DNA from: Alteromonas aquimaris
Lineage (GTDB): Bacteria > Pseudomonadota > Gammaproteobacteria > Enterobacterales > Alteromonadaceae
DNA length: 64,000 nt
NCBI RefSeq assembly: GCF_026183695.1
Contig: NZ_JAPFRD010000005.1
Location: forward strand, 1 to 64,000
Reading direction: 5' to 3'
Of the stretch, positions 9,194 to 17,698 are shown piece after piece. Within the stretch, counting starts at the first letter, position 1. Each line of letters starts with the position of its first letter. The position numbers and the translations under genes are program-made. The notes under the pieces are model-generated. The model worked only from the letters and a program-made list of their open reading frames with translations, did not search any database and was not told the origin of the DNA.

Positions 9194-11866
9194 ATGGCCC
9201 TTAGCAAGATATCTCAGCAAAGTATTACTCATCGCCTGGCGTTTAACAGGCTTGGTTAAATAGTCGTTCATACCCGCCTGTAGCCCTTTATTCCGGTCTT
9301 CCTTCATGGCATTAGCCGACAAGCCTATTATGGGAACTTCTGTAAAACCGCGTTCACGTAAAATCTTGGTAGCTTGATAGCCATCCATTACTGGCATCTG
9401 AACATCCATAAGCACAAGATCATAATCCGGCGAGTTGGTCATTTTAGCAATCGCCAGCTCCCCATTCTCTGCAATATCATAAGTCAGACCAAGAGAGCTT
9501 AACATTTCTCCTGTGACGACTTGATTAATATTGTTGTCCTCTACGAGTAAAACGTGACCAATCAGCGGCTCATCGATTTCATCACTCTTACCGATTATCA
9601 AAGACGAGGTGTTCTCTCCTAATAATTCTTTTACAAACCGCGAAAACTGAATAGGCGTAAAGGGATGAAACAAGATAGGGCCTTGCCACAAGTCATTAAA
9701 TTTAGACTGCATATGGCCTGTTTGTGAATTCGCGATTAAACCGATCACACGCCCGCTGCTTTTAAGCGCTTGCAGCTGTTCTTGCTGATTGCGAACGGAC
9801 TTATATTCTGGAGCATCTAAAATGAGTACGGGAACGGTCAGTTCATGATTATTAGGGGAGATATCCACTTCATGCAGGGGGATCTGATTGACGTTCAGCA
9901 GTTCAATATAACTAGCAGGTAACAAAGGACCATCGGTTATATACAGGCTTTTAGGCGGCAGGCTAGCCAATTCAGACAGTACACCTTTCTGATTTTTAAA
10001 AGCGCGTAGAGGAAGGGTGATAGTGAATTTTGAACCTTTGCCTAAAATAGAAGAAACCTCCATTTTTCCATGCATTAACTCCGTTAGCTGGTTTACGATT
10101 GTGAGACCCAATCCCGTACCACCATATTTCCGGTTTGTAGCGCCATCCGCTTGGGTAAAGGGTTGAAAAATTCTGGAGAGCTGCTCGTCACTCATGCCGA
10201 TACCCGAGTCTGTCACCGTCATTTCCAAGCTGAGCAAGTTACCTTTTTCGTTTAAGGTTCCACTAAATCCAATTTTTATCGTCCCTCTTTCCGTAAATTT
10301 CACTGCATTGGAAGCCAGGTTGAGTATGATTTGCGAAATGCGTAATGGATCACCAATTACTTGAGCGGGAAGTGAGGGCTCAACTTCCAAACGAACCTGC
10401 AGATTTTTTTCTTGAGCACGTAAACCTATCACGGCCAGAATATTGTCAAAAATGGAGTGAAGTGAAAAACTCACTTCTTCAATATCCAGTTTACCGGCTT
10501 CAATCTTCGAAAAGTCGAGTATATCGTTAATAACACTCATCAAAATCTGCCCGGAATAAGCCGCCTTATCAAGGTACTCTTTCATCACCGGTGACATAGG
10601 TTGTTGTTGGGCGAGTTCAAGCAACCCGATAATGCCGTTCATGGGCGTGCGAATTTCGTGACTCATATTTGCTAAAAAAATACTTTTTGAAGCAGTCGCT
10701 TGTTCCGCTTTCACTTTGGCTTCATGCAATTCAGTATTTAATTGAGCCAAGGTTGTATTGACCTCTTGAGCATCTGCCAGTAATTGCTTGGTTTGCTTGT
10801 TTTTCTCACTAAAAACATGTGCGGCATTGGCAAGCTGGCCAATCTCATCCTTACGCTTGCGAGCGGGTATGGATTCAACATTTTCTCCTGCAGAAAGCCT
10901 GATAAATACATTCGTAATAGACCGAATGGGAGACATTATCCTGAAAGATGTGTAAGCCGCGGCGATTAGCGCTAATAAGATAGCCACTATGGTCGAAAGT
11001 TCGCCTTTACGTTGGGCATCAATCGCAGAACGTTCCGTTTCCAGCTTAATTTGTTGGTTGCGGTTGGAAACTTGTTCGGCAAGTTCTCCACTTAAGAACA
11101 ACACCTCATTGGCTGAGCCCGCCATAACAACATTCACTAAAAACAGGTTACCCTGCGTTATCTGGGTCAGTTCGCGAAAGTGTTCTTCAAGAAAATTAAG
11201 CTGGTTTGCAAATTCTTCCGAAAAGGCGCCTGGATTAGTTTCACCAATGGATTTGATGGATTCAATGGCTTCATTAAAATGCTTTATCTGGGTTGAATTA
11301 GGTCGCGCCACATATTGCAACGCAGCATTCTCTGCTTCTAATATGTGTAACGCTAGCGCAGACTGCGTCAATGAGTTTAAGGATGAGTTAGGTCCAAACT
11401 GAGCTATTTCGTTTCTCAGGGCGGATAATTCAGCCAATGTTCCTGACGCAATCAAGTTGTCTCGCCTGAAACGTGCGTCTACCACTTGCCCAAAATTTTC
11501 CTGATAGTCGGCAAGATGACCTCTCATCCTTCTGAGCACATCAGATGCACCCATTTTTTTTAAACTTTTATTGGCGGATTTCTCTAAAGAAGAAAGTTTT
11601 GATTGAATGGAGAGCATTAAGCGCTCGAAGCGCGTGACGGCAGATTCACTGGTAGTTTCTTTAAAGATAAGTACGTTACGCTGTAAATCGATGACATCTC
11701 TTTCAAGCTGACGTACCAAGCCAACATCGGTGAAGGCCCGATTAATTTGTTCCAAGCCCTCTGACAGCACGAGCTGATTCGTGCGGGCGATGTAACCTTG
11801 CAGGATCAGTAATATAACAAGTGCGACAAGGATTAAAAAAAGCTGGCCGCGAATAGACGCTAACAT
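9173..11866 (-). CDS. TorS-like hybrid sensor histidine kinase
   Basis: A membrane sensor kinase of 897 residues. TM1 is at about 8-27, followed by a periplasmic, mostly helical sensor region of about 255 residues, TM2 at about 290-310, and HAMP (about 310-360). Next come a linker coiled coil, a HisKA domain with phospho-acceptor H403 in MSHEIRTPMNG, and HATPase_c with the DSGIGMS and GGTGLGLTI boxes. The region 635-755 looks like a decayed receiver, and the active receiver at 769-890 has D821 (LMDVQMPVMDG) and K872. No Hpt domain is present, so a separate phosphotransfer protein is needed. It lies 24 bases after a Tat-exported solute-binding protein gene in the same direction, suggesting that protein delivers the signal, as TorT does for TorS. 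The ligand is unknown, and no cognate response regulator gene is adjacent. Confidence 0.92.
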   Translation of the reverse strand: MLASIRGQLFLILVALVILLILQGYIARTNQLVLSEGLEQINRAFTDVGLVRQLERDVIDLQRNVLIFKETTSESAVTRFERLMLSIQSKLSSLEKSANKSLKKMGASDVLRRMRGHLADYQENFGQVVDARFRRDNLIASGTLAELSALRNEIAQFGPNSSLNSLTQSALALHILEAENAALQYVARPNSTQIKHFNEAIESIKSIGETNPGAFSEEFANQLNFLEEHFRELTQITQGNLFLVNVVMAGSANEVLFLSGELAEQVSNRNQQIKLETERSAIDAQRKGELSTIVAILLALIAAAYTSFRIMSPIRSITNVFIRLSAGENVESIPARKRKDEIGQLANAAHVFSEKNKQTKQLLADAQEVNTTLAQLNTELHEAKVKAEQATASKSIFLANMSHEIRTPMNGIIGLLELAQQQPMSPVMKEYLDKAAYSGQILMSVINDILDFSKIEAGKLDIEEVSFSLHSIFDNILAVIGLRAQEKNLQVRLEVEPSLPAQVIGDPLRISQIILNLASNAVKFTERGTIKIGFSGTLNEKGNLLSLEMTVTDSGIGMSDEQLSRIFQPFTQADGATNRKYGGTGLGLTIVNQLTELMHGKMEVSSILGKGSKFTITLPLRAFKNQKGVLSELASLPPKSLYITDGPLLPASYIELLNVNQIPLHEVDISPNNHELTVPVLILDAPEYKSVRNQQEQLQALKSSGRVIGLIANSQTGHMQSKFNDLWQGPILFHPFTPIQFSRFVKELLGENTSSLIIGKSDEIDEPLIGHVLLVEDNNINQVVTGEMLSSLGLTYDIAENGELAIAKMTNSPDYDLVLMDVQMPVMDGYQATKILRERGFTEVPIIGLSANAMKEDRNKGLQAGMNDYLTKPVKRQAMSNTLLRYLAKGHKKSPLD

Positions 11867-11890
11867 AGAATGTTATTCATCCTTATTAAG

Positions 11891-13156
11891 TTAAGAAGTG
11901 ATAAATTCGTACCACTTTTGCAAACTGTACTCATACGATGGCATAACTGTATTCCACACAGCAACATTACTGAATCTATCTTCATAACTTCCGCCTGACC
12001 GCTGCTCATCTTTTTTCACTGATACCTTGCCATCCGGACCTTTTAACTCTTCTGACGCCGGCAACCCTTGGTACCAGTAATCCCACTCCGCCTTGGTAAG
12101 AAATGCCGCGGATCGTTGTGGGTTAGAAATGTAGTAACCTTGTCTGGCAATAAATGCGCCAGGCCAACCTGATAACCACCAGTTCATGTATTCGTAGCAT
12201 GCGTCTTTTACCCTGCCTGTGGTAGACGACGACAAACACATTACACCGTGCCAGCCGCGATAGCCTTCAACTGGGGCGGCAAACCTAACAGGTATGTTTT
12301 CTCCATTCAATACCGATACCGCCGGCGAAAACATGCTCTCAATATGCACACGCTGAGAGCGCATAAACTGAACGGACTCAGGAACAGAAGTCCAAAAACC
12401 ACTGAAATGCTGAAGTTGTTTTAATTCAACAAGAATAGTGAATAGTTCGTCTAACTCTTGATTGGTGATGGCACCTATATCCTGAAATTTGATAAAACCT
12501 TTGGCCTCGGCGGCAAGTGCTAAATCAAATAAACCTATAGTGGGGTCATTTACGATCCCTACCTTGCCGGATAATCTTGAATCCAGCAACCAACCCCAGC
12601 TTTCTTGGTTTTGGTCGAACCCGCTGCCCAGTAAAGAAGTATTGTAACCAAATGAGTCAACATTATGCACATAAGGTAAGAAGCTCACGGTATCGGTATG
12701 ATTAGTTCCCAGTGAGCCATCAGATTGTATGTGTAATATTTTATGGGGAGCGTCGCCCGCCCCCATGCGAGCGTTGGCAGTAATTTTTCCTGTCTTGGTG
12801 AGACTGTTTATCTCATCCCAATAGTTCAGTCGTTTTTTTTCGATTGGCTGAATAGCCTTTGAACGCCACAAAACATTGATACTGTTCGACCATTGTTCAT
12901 ATAGGTCAAAGCTGGAAGGGTTCATGGACGCTTTTTGCAACACTGCAGCACTTCCCTTAGGCTCAAAGTGCAATTCTATGCCCAAATCTTCCATTGCTCG
13001 TTTACGCAAGGTTTCTTGTAATGTCACATGCGTTCCCAACACCCTCACTACAGGCTTTTGCCTGCCAATAGCAAACGGTGCTACGGCTGCTGTGGTACCC
13101 AGTGCCACTGACCCTTTAATAAATGTTCGTCTGGTAACCTCTTTTACAGGGGGCAT
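11891..13156 (-). CDS. Tat-exported periplasmic solute-binding protein (PotD/family 1 type)
   Basis: A 421-residue protein with a twin-arginine signal (TRRTFIKG, R9-R10) and a hydrophobic core ending near residue 28, then a two-lobed extracellular solute-binding fold resembling spermidine/putrescine or iron-binding proteins. Recognisable pieces are FDLYEQWSNS, the hinge region FLPYVHNVDSFGYN, LSGKVGIVNDPTIG, and a C-terminal tryptophan/tyrosine-rich part. No permease or ATPase genes flank it. It is immediately upstream of a hybrid histidine kinase, so I infer a sensory rather than a transport role. Tat export suggests folding before secretion. The ligand cannot be read from the sequence; a polyamine or small organic anion is only a guess. 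Confidence 0.85.
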   Translation of the reverse strand: MPPVKEVTRRTFIKGSVALGTTAAVAPFAIGRQKPVVRVLGTHVTLQETLRKRAMEDLGIELHFEPKGSAAVLQKASMNPSSFDLYEQWSNSINVLWRSKAIQPIEKKRLNYWDEINSLTKTGKITANARMGAGDAPHKILHIQSDGSLGTNHTDTVSFLPYVHNVDSFGYNTSLLGSGFDQNQESWGWLLDSRLSGKVGIVNDPTIGLFDLALAAEAKGFIKFQDIGAITNQELDELFTILVELKQLQHFSGFWTSVPESVQFMRSQRVHIESMFSPAVSVLNGENIPVRFAAPVEGYRGWHGVMCLSSSTTGRVKDACYEYMNWWLSGWPGAFIARQGYYISNPQRSAAFLTKAEWDYWYQGLPASEELKGPDGKVSVKKDEQRSGGSYEDRFSNVAVWNTVMPSYEYSLQKWYEFITS

Positions 13157-13286
13157 TAATATTTGTCCATAATCATTCGGATTGTAGATATTAACGCTTA
13201 GTGTGGCTCAGAATTCAACGACTTACCACTTTTTCAAGACTTCAAAAATCAAAATGTTTGACAGTATCTGAATCCTCTTATTTAAT

Positions 13287-13307
13287 TGATATCAAAATGA
13301 TATCAAG
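13287..13307. promoter_or_regulatory. Perfect palindrome upstream of SPFH gene (candidate operator)
   Basis: TTGATATCA (13287-13295) and TGATATCAA (13299-13307) form a perfect 9-bp inverted repeat with a 3-base centre, ending in the ribosome site AAGGTG of the SPFH gene. The second gene of the unit encodes a small ribbon-helix-helix protein, a class that binds such palindromes as dimers of dimers. Autoregulation is my inference. Confidence 0.6.
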
Positions 13308-13317
13308 GTGAATCAGT

Positions 13318-14169
13318 ATGAATGAGAAACAAGGATTTTCGTTAAACGGGTATATGGTAGGGCTGTTGCTGTTAATGCCACTTCAGTTATTCTCCGTGTA
13401 CTTGATGAACGCAGGGCCAAGTATTCCAAAGTTATTATTTGTGCTGCTGGTAGTTGGGAGTTGGGCCGGCTTTTTCATGGTACAACCGAACCAAGCCAAG
13501 GTTTTTACAATGTTTGGCAGCTATATGGGCACCGAACGCAGAAATGGTTTACGCTGGACAATTCCGTTTTTTATGCGTAAGCCGGTTTCACTTCGAATTC
13601 GCAATTTTGAAAGTGCACAAATGAAGGTGAATGATAATCAAGGCAACCCTGTGGAAATTGCCGCTATCATTGTCTGGTCAGTCACCGATACAGCTGAAGC
13701 AGTATTTGAGGTAGAGGATTATGAAAGTTACGTTACTATTCAAAGTGAATCGGCCATCCGCAATATGGCCAGTGATTTTCCCTATGATCCCCGCGATGAT
13801 GCAATGGCCGAAGTGGCGTTGCGTAGCCATCCTGTAGAAATTTCGAATCGGCTACAAAAAGAAATACAAGACCGACTCAATAAGGCCGGAATCACGGTGC
13901 ATGAAGCACGCATCAGTCACCTTGCCTATTCAGCAGAAATAGCCAGTGCCATGTTACAGCGACAGCAAGCCACCGCAATTATTGCAGCCCGCAGCAGAAT
14001 TGTAGATGGGGCAGTGGGTATGGTCGAAATGGCACTAGCGCGATTGAGTGAAAACAATGTGGTGGAGCTTGATGAGGAGCGCAAAGCAAGTATGGTAAGT
14101 AATTTACTGGTTGTGTTGTGTGGAGATAAGGCCACCCAACCCGTGGTTAATGCGGGTAGTCTGTATTAA
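13318..14169 (+). CDS. SPFH/Band 7 membrane protein (stomatin-like)
   Basis: This 283-residue protein has two membrane segments near the N-terminus (about 12-30 and 38-54) followed by an SPFH/prohibitin domain (about 56-205). The family pattern is clear in [26 protein letters not shown], the core [20 protein letters not shown], and the helical [24 protein letters not shown] proteins assemble into ring or cage scaffolds on membranes and often organise proteases or microdomains; no NfeD partner is present here. It is followed 3 bases later by a small Arc-like gene, and a perfect palindrome precedes its ribosome site. Role unknown beyond scaffold behaviour. Confidence 0.9.
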   Translation: MNEKQGFSLNGYMVGLLLLMPLQLFSVYLMNAGPSIPKLLFVLLVVGSWAGFFMVQPNQAKVFTMFGSYMGTERRNGLRWTIPFFMRKPVSLRIRNFESAQMKVNDNQGNPVEIAAIIVWSVTDTAEAVFEVEDYESYVTIQSESAIRNMASDFPYDPRDDAMAEVALRSHPVEISNRLQKEIQDRLNKAGITVHEARISHLAYSAEIASAMLQRQQATAIIAARSRIVDGAVGMVEMALARLSENNVVELDEERKASMVSNLLVVLCGDKATQPVVNAGSLY

Positions 14170-14172
14170 TTT

Positions 14173-14385
14173 ATGGCTTCAGGTATAAAAAAGAAAGCCT
14201 ACCCGCTGCGTATGAACGAAGAAGTATTGGCTGCCATGCAGCGGTGGGCGGATGATGAATTAAGAAGCCTAAATGCACAAATTGAGTTCGTGTTGCGAGA
14301 TGCGTTGGTCAAAAGCAAGCGCGTTAAGTTAATTGAGAACGAGGTCACTGAGCTTGAGCCGTCGCGTGACCTCAAAAAAGACTAA
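14173..14385 (+). CDS. Arc-like ribbon-helix-helix DNA-binding protein
   Basis: A 70-residue protein with a ribbon-helix-helix pattern: a basic beta strand (KKKAYPLRMN, about 6-15), helix A (EEVLAAMQRWADDEL), a turn, and helix B (LNAQIEFVLRDALV), as in Arc/MetJ proteins. Such proteins bind inverted repeats as paired dimers. It starts 3 bases after the SPFH stop, so the two are surely co-transcribed, and the likely target is the palindrome upstream of the SPFH gene. Antitoxin function is possible for the fold, but no toxin gene is adjacent. Its 3' end overlaps the next convergent gene by 4 bases. Confidence 0.82.
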   Translation: MASGIKKKAYPLRMNEEVLAAMQRWADDELRSLNAQIEFVLRDALVKSKRVKLIENEVTELEPSRDLKKD

Positions 14386-15098
14386 CGAGAAGCCGTAGGG
14401 CGTTTGTGTAGCATTCGATAGCCTGACATCACTGCTAAAAATGCAAGCGATGAAAAGAGGATACTTCCACCGTGGGCATGGGCGGTAACGACAACTGTTT
14501 CTCTGTAAATATCACGGTTTTGACTTTCCAGGCTAACCAAGGCTAAATCGGCATCCTCAAACCCATCACTGAAGGCAACCAGTTCATCCGTATCTGCGTC
14601 ATAAATTTCAATGAGAATGTCATAATCAAAGGGTCTGAATCCCGCCACTAACTCGCTGTCTACAATGTAGCTATCGCCAGTGGTTTCCCCATATACCCAA
14701 AACGTATCGGAAACATGAATGGCTTCGTATTCTTCTGCATCCCCTAAATAAACTACCGCATACACAGGAGCTTCCACATAAATAGTATCGACGTCGAATT
14801 CAACTAAAAACCGGGAGTAGAAGGTGTCACCATCATGATCATCAAGCAGGGTGATCCAGCTATCGTATATCCAAAAATCATTGTAAATTGACTGAGACAT
14901 GACTTCGTCTCGCGTCTTTTTTGAAAACTGAGATAACGTCTTATTATTTTGTTTGGTATATTTTTTTGCTGCTTGCAGATCAGGGGAGGCTATCTTCTCT
15001 GAGACTTTTACGATTCGTTGTTCCGCCTGAGTGGTCGGTAACCAGGTAATTGCTGTCAGCACCAACAGCCAGCTCAATCGTTTGGTAAGGTGTTTCAT
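14382..15098 (-). CDS. Exported protein with putative GlyGly-CTERM anchor
   Basis: No known domain is recognised in this 238-residue protein. It has a signal peptide (MKHLTKRLSWLLVLTAITW, cleavage near residue 25 after TQA), an acidic Tyr/Asp-rich middle predicted to be beta-rich, and a tripartite C-terminus: GG at residues 210-211, a hydrophobic helix (about 212-227), then a basic end (RMLHKR). That is the layout of GlyGly-CTERM sorting signals, which are cut by rhombosortase, an intramembrane protease, before the protein is released or anchored at the surface. The middle has the repeated theme YVEAPVYAVVYLGD and FDYDILIEIYDADTDE. No rhombosortase gene is in the window. Confidence 0.65.
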   Translation of the reverse strand: MKHLTKRLSWLLVLTAITWLPTTQAEQRIVKVSEKIASPDLQAAKKYTKQNNKTLSQFSKKTRDEVMSQSIYNDFWIYDSWITLLDDHDGDTFYSRFLVEFDVDTIYVEAPVYAVVYLGDAEEYEAIHVSDTFWVYGETTGDSYIVDSELVAGFRPFDYDILIEIYDADTDELVAFSDGFEDADLALVSLESQNRDIYRETVVVTAHAHGGSILFSSLAFLAVMSGYRMLHKRPTASR

Positions 15099-15189
15099 TG
15101 CTCACATGCTTCCTTTAATTATTTAAAGTAAGTGTGGACCGAACAAACTGAACAAAAACTGAAACGAATCTTAATTTATTGAAAACGGA

Positions 15190-15218
15190 CAAAACTGCCG
15201 CACGCCGACGGCAGTAAA
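15190..15218 (-). terminator. Intrinsic terminator after rraB
   Basis: On the minus strand CTGCCG (15214-15209) pairs with CGGCAG (15200-15195) around an 8-base loop and is followed by TTTT. It starts a few bases after the rraB stop. Confidence 0.7.
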
Positions 15219-15225
15219 ACATTTA

Positions 15226-15600
15226 TTAATCTGTCTCTTCGTCATCGCGGGGCATGAAAAAAGTCCCCCATCCATCATAATGCACACCATGTTTACTCGC
15301 GATAGCGAGTAGTGCATCAGTGTCTTTGTTTAAAAGCTCGCAATTTAATTTACGTTGTACAACAGCATCGAAACAATACACGGTGCCACCATCATCCAGA
15401 TCCATTTCCTCTGCATCGGTAACTTCATAACCCGCTTTAAAGGCATCTACCGCTACTTTTTCCAACTTATCAAAATTAGTAGACGCAAAATGGTGCTCGA
15501 TAGTGTAGTCCGCATCGGCTTCACTACCATCTTCGAGCAAAGCGTCAATGGTTTCCTGATTAAAGGCGTACCATTCTTCACGTTCGTCAATTTGATTCAT
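15226..15600 (-). CDS. rraB: Regulator of RNase E activity RraB
   Basis: RraB binds the C-terminal scaffold of RNase E and modulates RNA decay in the cytoplasm. The 124-residue protein matches the family closely: [23 protein letters not shown] near the start (spanning residues 16-38), [17 protein letters not shown] in the middle, and the near-invariant [11 protein letters not shown] at the C-terminal end. It is very acidic, as expected, but lacks the long acidic tail of the E. coli protein. It is upstream of its own terminator and downstream of plsC on the same strand (34 bases apart). Confidence 0.93.
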   Translation of the reverse strand: MNQIDEREEWYAFNQETIDALLEDGSEADADYTIEHHFASTNFDKLEKVAVDAFKAGYEVTDAEEMDLDDGGTVYCFDAVVQRKLNCELLNKDTDALLAIASKHGVHYDGWGTFFMPRDDEETD

Positions 15601-15634
15601 AACAACCTGAATTTAGAAGAGAGAGAAACTAAGT

Positions 15635-16360
15635 TTACTGCTTTTTTTCCATTTCAGCGACGAGTAAATTTAATTCGTCAAACTTGGCTTTCATTCGGCT
15701 ATAAAAAATGTCCGTCCATTCTCTGATACTGTGCTCATCGGTAAGCGGTTGAGGCGCGGCGATATCAATTAACAGGATTCCATTGTTCCAACGATTCCAT
15801 TTAATCTTGCCATGCATATTACTTGCGGTAACCATCACCACAGGTTCAGCCGTATCTTGGGCCAAGCGAAATGCGCCGGATTTAAAAGGCAACAGGCCGC
15901 GACCACTGCTGCGGGTTCCCTCTGGAAATAACCATACTGACGTGTGCTTTTCATTGACTTTGCGTGCAGCAATTTTAAGGGTGTCACGTGCTTTGCCTGA
16001 ATTTTTGCGGTCAATCATAATATTGCCGGCCAGCCAATAAATCTGACCGAAAATAGGGATCCATTTCAAACTTTTTTTACCAATTGTTACTACGCCCGGC
16101 AGCGCGGCTTTACAAATGGTAATGATGTCATAACTATTCTGGTGATTAGCAATAAACACATAAGGTACTCGTGGCTTGACGGCGTCAGAACGCTGAATCA
16201 CGATTTTCAGGCCAAGAATTTTTGCCATCTGGCTGTAAGCCTGGCCGGCAAAATGTACGTTATCGCGATGAAAAGGGCGCGCTAAACAAACAATAAAAAC
16301 CACGATGTTAATTGCCAGAAAAGCAAAAAACATGAGAACAACTCGGAGAATAGCTAACAC
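15635..16360 (-). CDS. plsC: 1-acyl-sn-glycerol-3-phosphate acyltransferase (PlsC family)
   Basis: Transfers the second acyl chain to lysophosphatidic acid in phospholipid synthesis. The 241-residue protein starts with a hydrophobic membrane segment (about 4-26). Acyltransferase block I is NHQNSYD (H73, D78), the GxIMIDR block lies at about 110, and block III is FPEGTRS. Length and motif order are those of PlsC. The gene is divergent from the Hpt/HD-GYP gene and probably co-transcribed with rraB. Confidence 0.93.
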   Translation of the reverse strand: MLAILRVVLMFFAFLAINIVVFIVCLARPFHRDNVHFAGQAYSQMAKILGLKIVIQRSDAVKPRVPYVFIANHQNSYDIITICKAALPGVVTIGKKSLKWIPIFGQIYWLAGNIMIDRKNSGKARDTLKIAARKVNEKHTSVWLFPEGTRSSGRGLLPFKSGAFRLAQDTAEPVVMVTASNMHGKIKWNRWNNGILLIDIAAPQPLTDEHSIREWTDIFYSRMKAKFDELNLLVAEMEKKQ

Positions 16361-16398
16361 ATTTGTACCTAATTAAAAATTTGCCGCGCAGTATAAGG

Positions 16399-16418
16399 CA
16401 TGTGGGGCTTCCCACATG
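16399..16418. promoter_or_regulatory. Palindrome between plsC and the HD-GYP gene
   Basis: CATGTGGG (16399-16406) and CCCACATG (16411-16418) form a perfect 8-bp inverted repeat around GCTT in the short divergent intergenic region. There is no T run, so it is not a standard terminator; a binding site or an RNA hairpin are both possible. Confidence 0.45.
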
Positions 16419-16474
16419 TCCGATCAGTCACTGTAGTTTAGCTTAGAAATTTAGCAATTAGTTAGCGAAAGGTA

Positions 16475-17668
16475 ATGTCTGATGTTATAAATGAGGGGTT
16501 ATGTGTTAATTGGCTAAATAGAATTATGCAAAAATTTGTACCGGACGAAGTCGAAGAAGACATTCTTAATGATCTGATGGAAGAGATTAACGAACTCTAC
16601 GAGGCCAGTGAGCAAACGCTGATCGAACTGGAATTACGTCCACAAGATAACGAATTACAGCGCGCCCTGTTTCGGTCTGTTCACACAATCAAAGGCGATC
16701 TCGGGCTGGTGGGCTTTTCACCCCTTATCCCCCTGTTGCAGCACGTTGAAGAATTGCTGGATTTTCTACGCAAAGGTCAGATTGAATATACCAGTACCAT
16801 GAGTGACCTGGTCTTGTTAACCATGGACAGGGTGAAGGCATTTGTTGAAAGCATCATGGCCAAAGGCACTGCTGAATATGATAAAACCCTACACGAGCAA
16901 TTGGTTATCGCAATTGCACGGATTCAACCCGACAACCCTGCCGATCACGAGCGCTTATTAAGCGAAGCCGTTTTGATGCTAAACCCCAATCTGGATTTAA
17001 CTGCTGAGCCGGGGTCACAGGAAAACCAAGAATTAACCGGTGTTACTAAAACCCTTGCTAATACAGGTATTCCAAAGGATATCAGTGCTGAAAAACAAAT
17101 GGATATATTGTTTTTCAGAGAAATGATGAAAACCATTGAGCATCGTTCCAATTATTGGTCAGGGCGCGGTGACAGGATCGCTAAATTGGCATTGCATATA
17201 AACGGGTTAGCGGAAAAACCAATTGAAGAAGATCAGTTGGCGGTCGCCTGTTACGTGCATGACTTTGGGATGGCATTTATGCCGCTTAAATTGTTGCATA
17301 AAAAAGATCCTTTTACGGATAACGAATTTAATTTAATGCGTTCTCATGTGTATAAAAGCTCCCGCCTGTTGGAACATTTGGATCAGTGGGACCAGGCACG
17401 CAAAATAGTGATGCAGCATCATGAACGAACAGATGGTTCAGGCTATCCGTTAGGCATTAAGGAAGATGACATCTGTGAAGGCGCTAAGTTGCTCGCTATT
17501 TTAGATACGTACGATGCCATGACCCACTCCCGCTCGCACAATAAAGATAAGCAGTTATCCAGAAAGCAGGCGGTGATCGAGATCAACCGCCAGGCCAAAG
17601 GGCAATTCAGTATGAAGTGGGTGCGCTTTTTTAATCAGGCCATGACGTCGCTACTCACCCGCAATTAA
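16475..17668 (+). CDS. Hpt plus HD-GYP domain protein (putative c-di-GMP phosphodiesterase)
   Basis: This 397-residue protein has two modules. The N-terminal Hpt domain (about 25-150) carries H70 in RSVHTIKGDLGLVGF, the expected phospho-acceptor. The C-terminal HD-GYP domain (about 205-380) has the HD pair at 262-263, H291, HHE at 315-317 and GSGYP at 321-325. HD-GYP enzymes usually hydrolyse cyclic di-GMP. Unusually, the HDxGK box reads HDFGM, so the conserved lysine is replaced and activity is uncertain. Combining Hpt with HD-GYP suggests phosphorelay control of second-messenger turnover. The hybrid kinase at 9173-11866 lacks an Hpt domain and could use such a partner, but nothing here proves that pairing. 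Confidence 0.88.
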   Translation: MSDVINEGLCVNWLNRIMQKFVPDEVEEDILNDLMEEINELYEASEQTLIELELRPQDNELQRALFRSVHTIKGDLGLVGFSPLIPLLQHVEELLDFLRKGQIEYTSTMSDLVLLTMDRVKAFVESIMAKGTAEYDKTLHEQLVIAIARIQPDNPADHERLLSEAVLMLNPNLDLTAEPGSQENQELTGVTKTLANTGIPKDISAEKQMDILFFREMMKTIEHRSNYWSGRGDRIAKLALHINGLAEKPIEEDQLAVACYVHDFGMAFMPLKLLHKKDPFTDNEFNLMRSHVYKSSRLLEHLDQWDQARKIVMQHHERTDGSGYPLGIKEDDICEGAKLLAILDTYDAMTHSRSHNKDKQLSRKQAVIEINRQAKGQFSMKWVRFFNQAMTSLLTRN

Positions 17669-17698
17669 TTTAAACTGAGTGGCGATTACAGATAAGGG

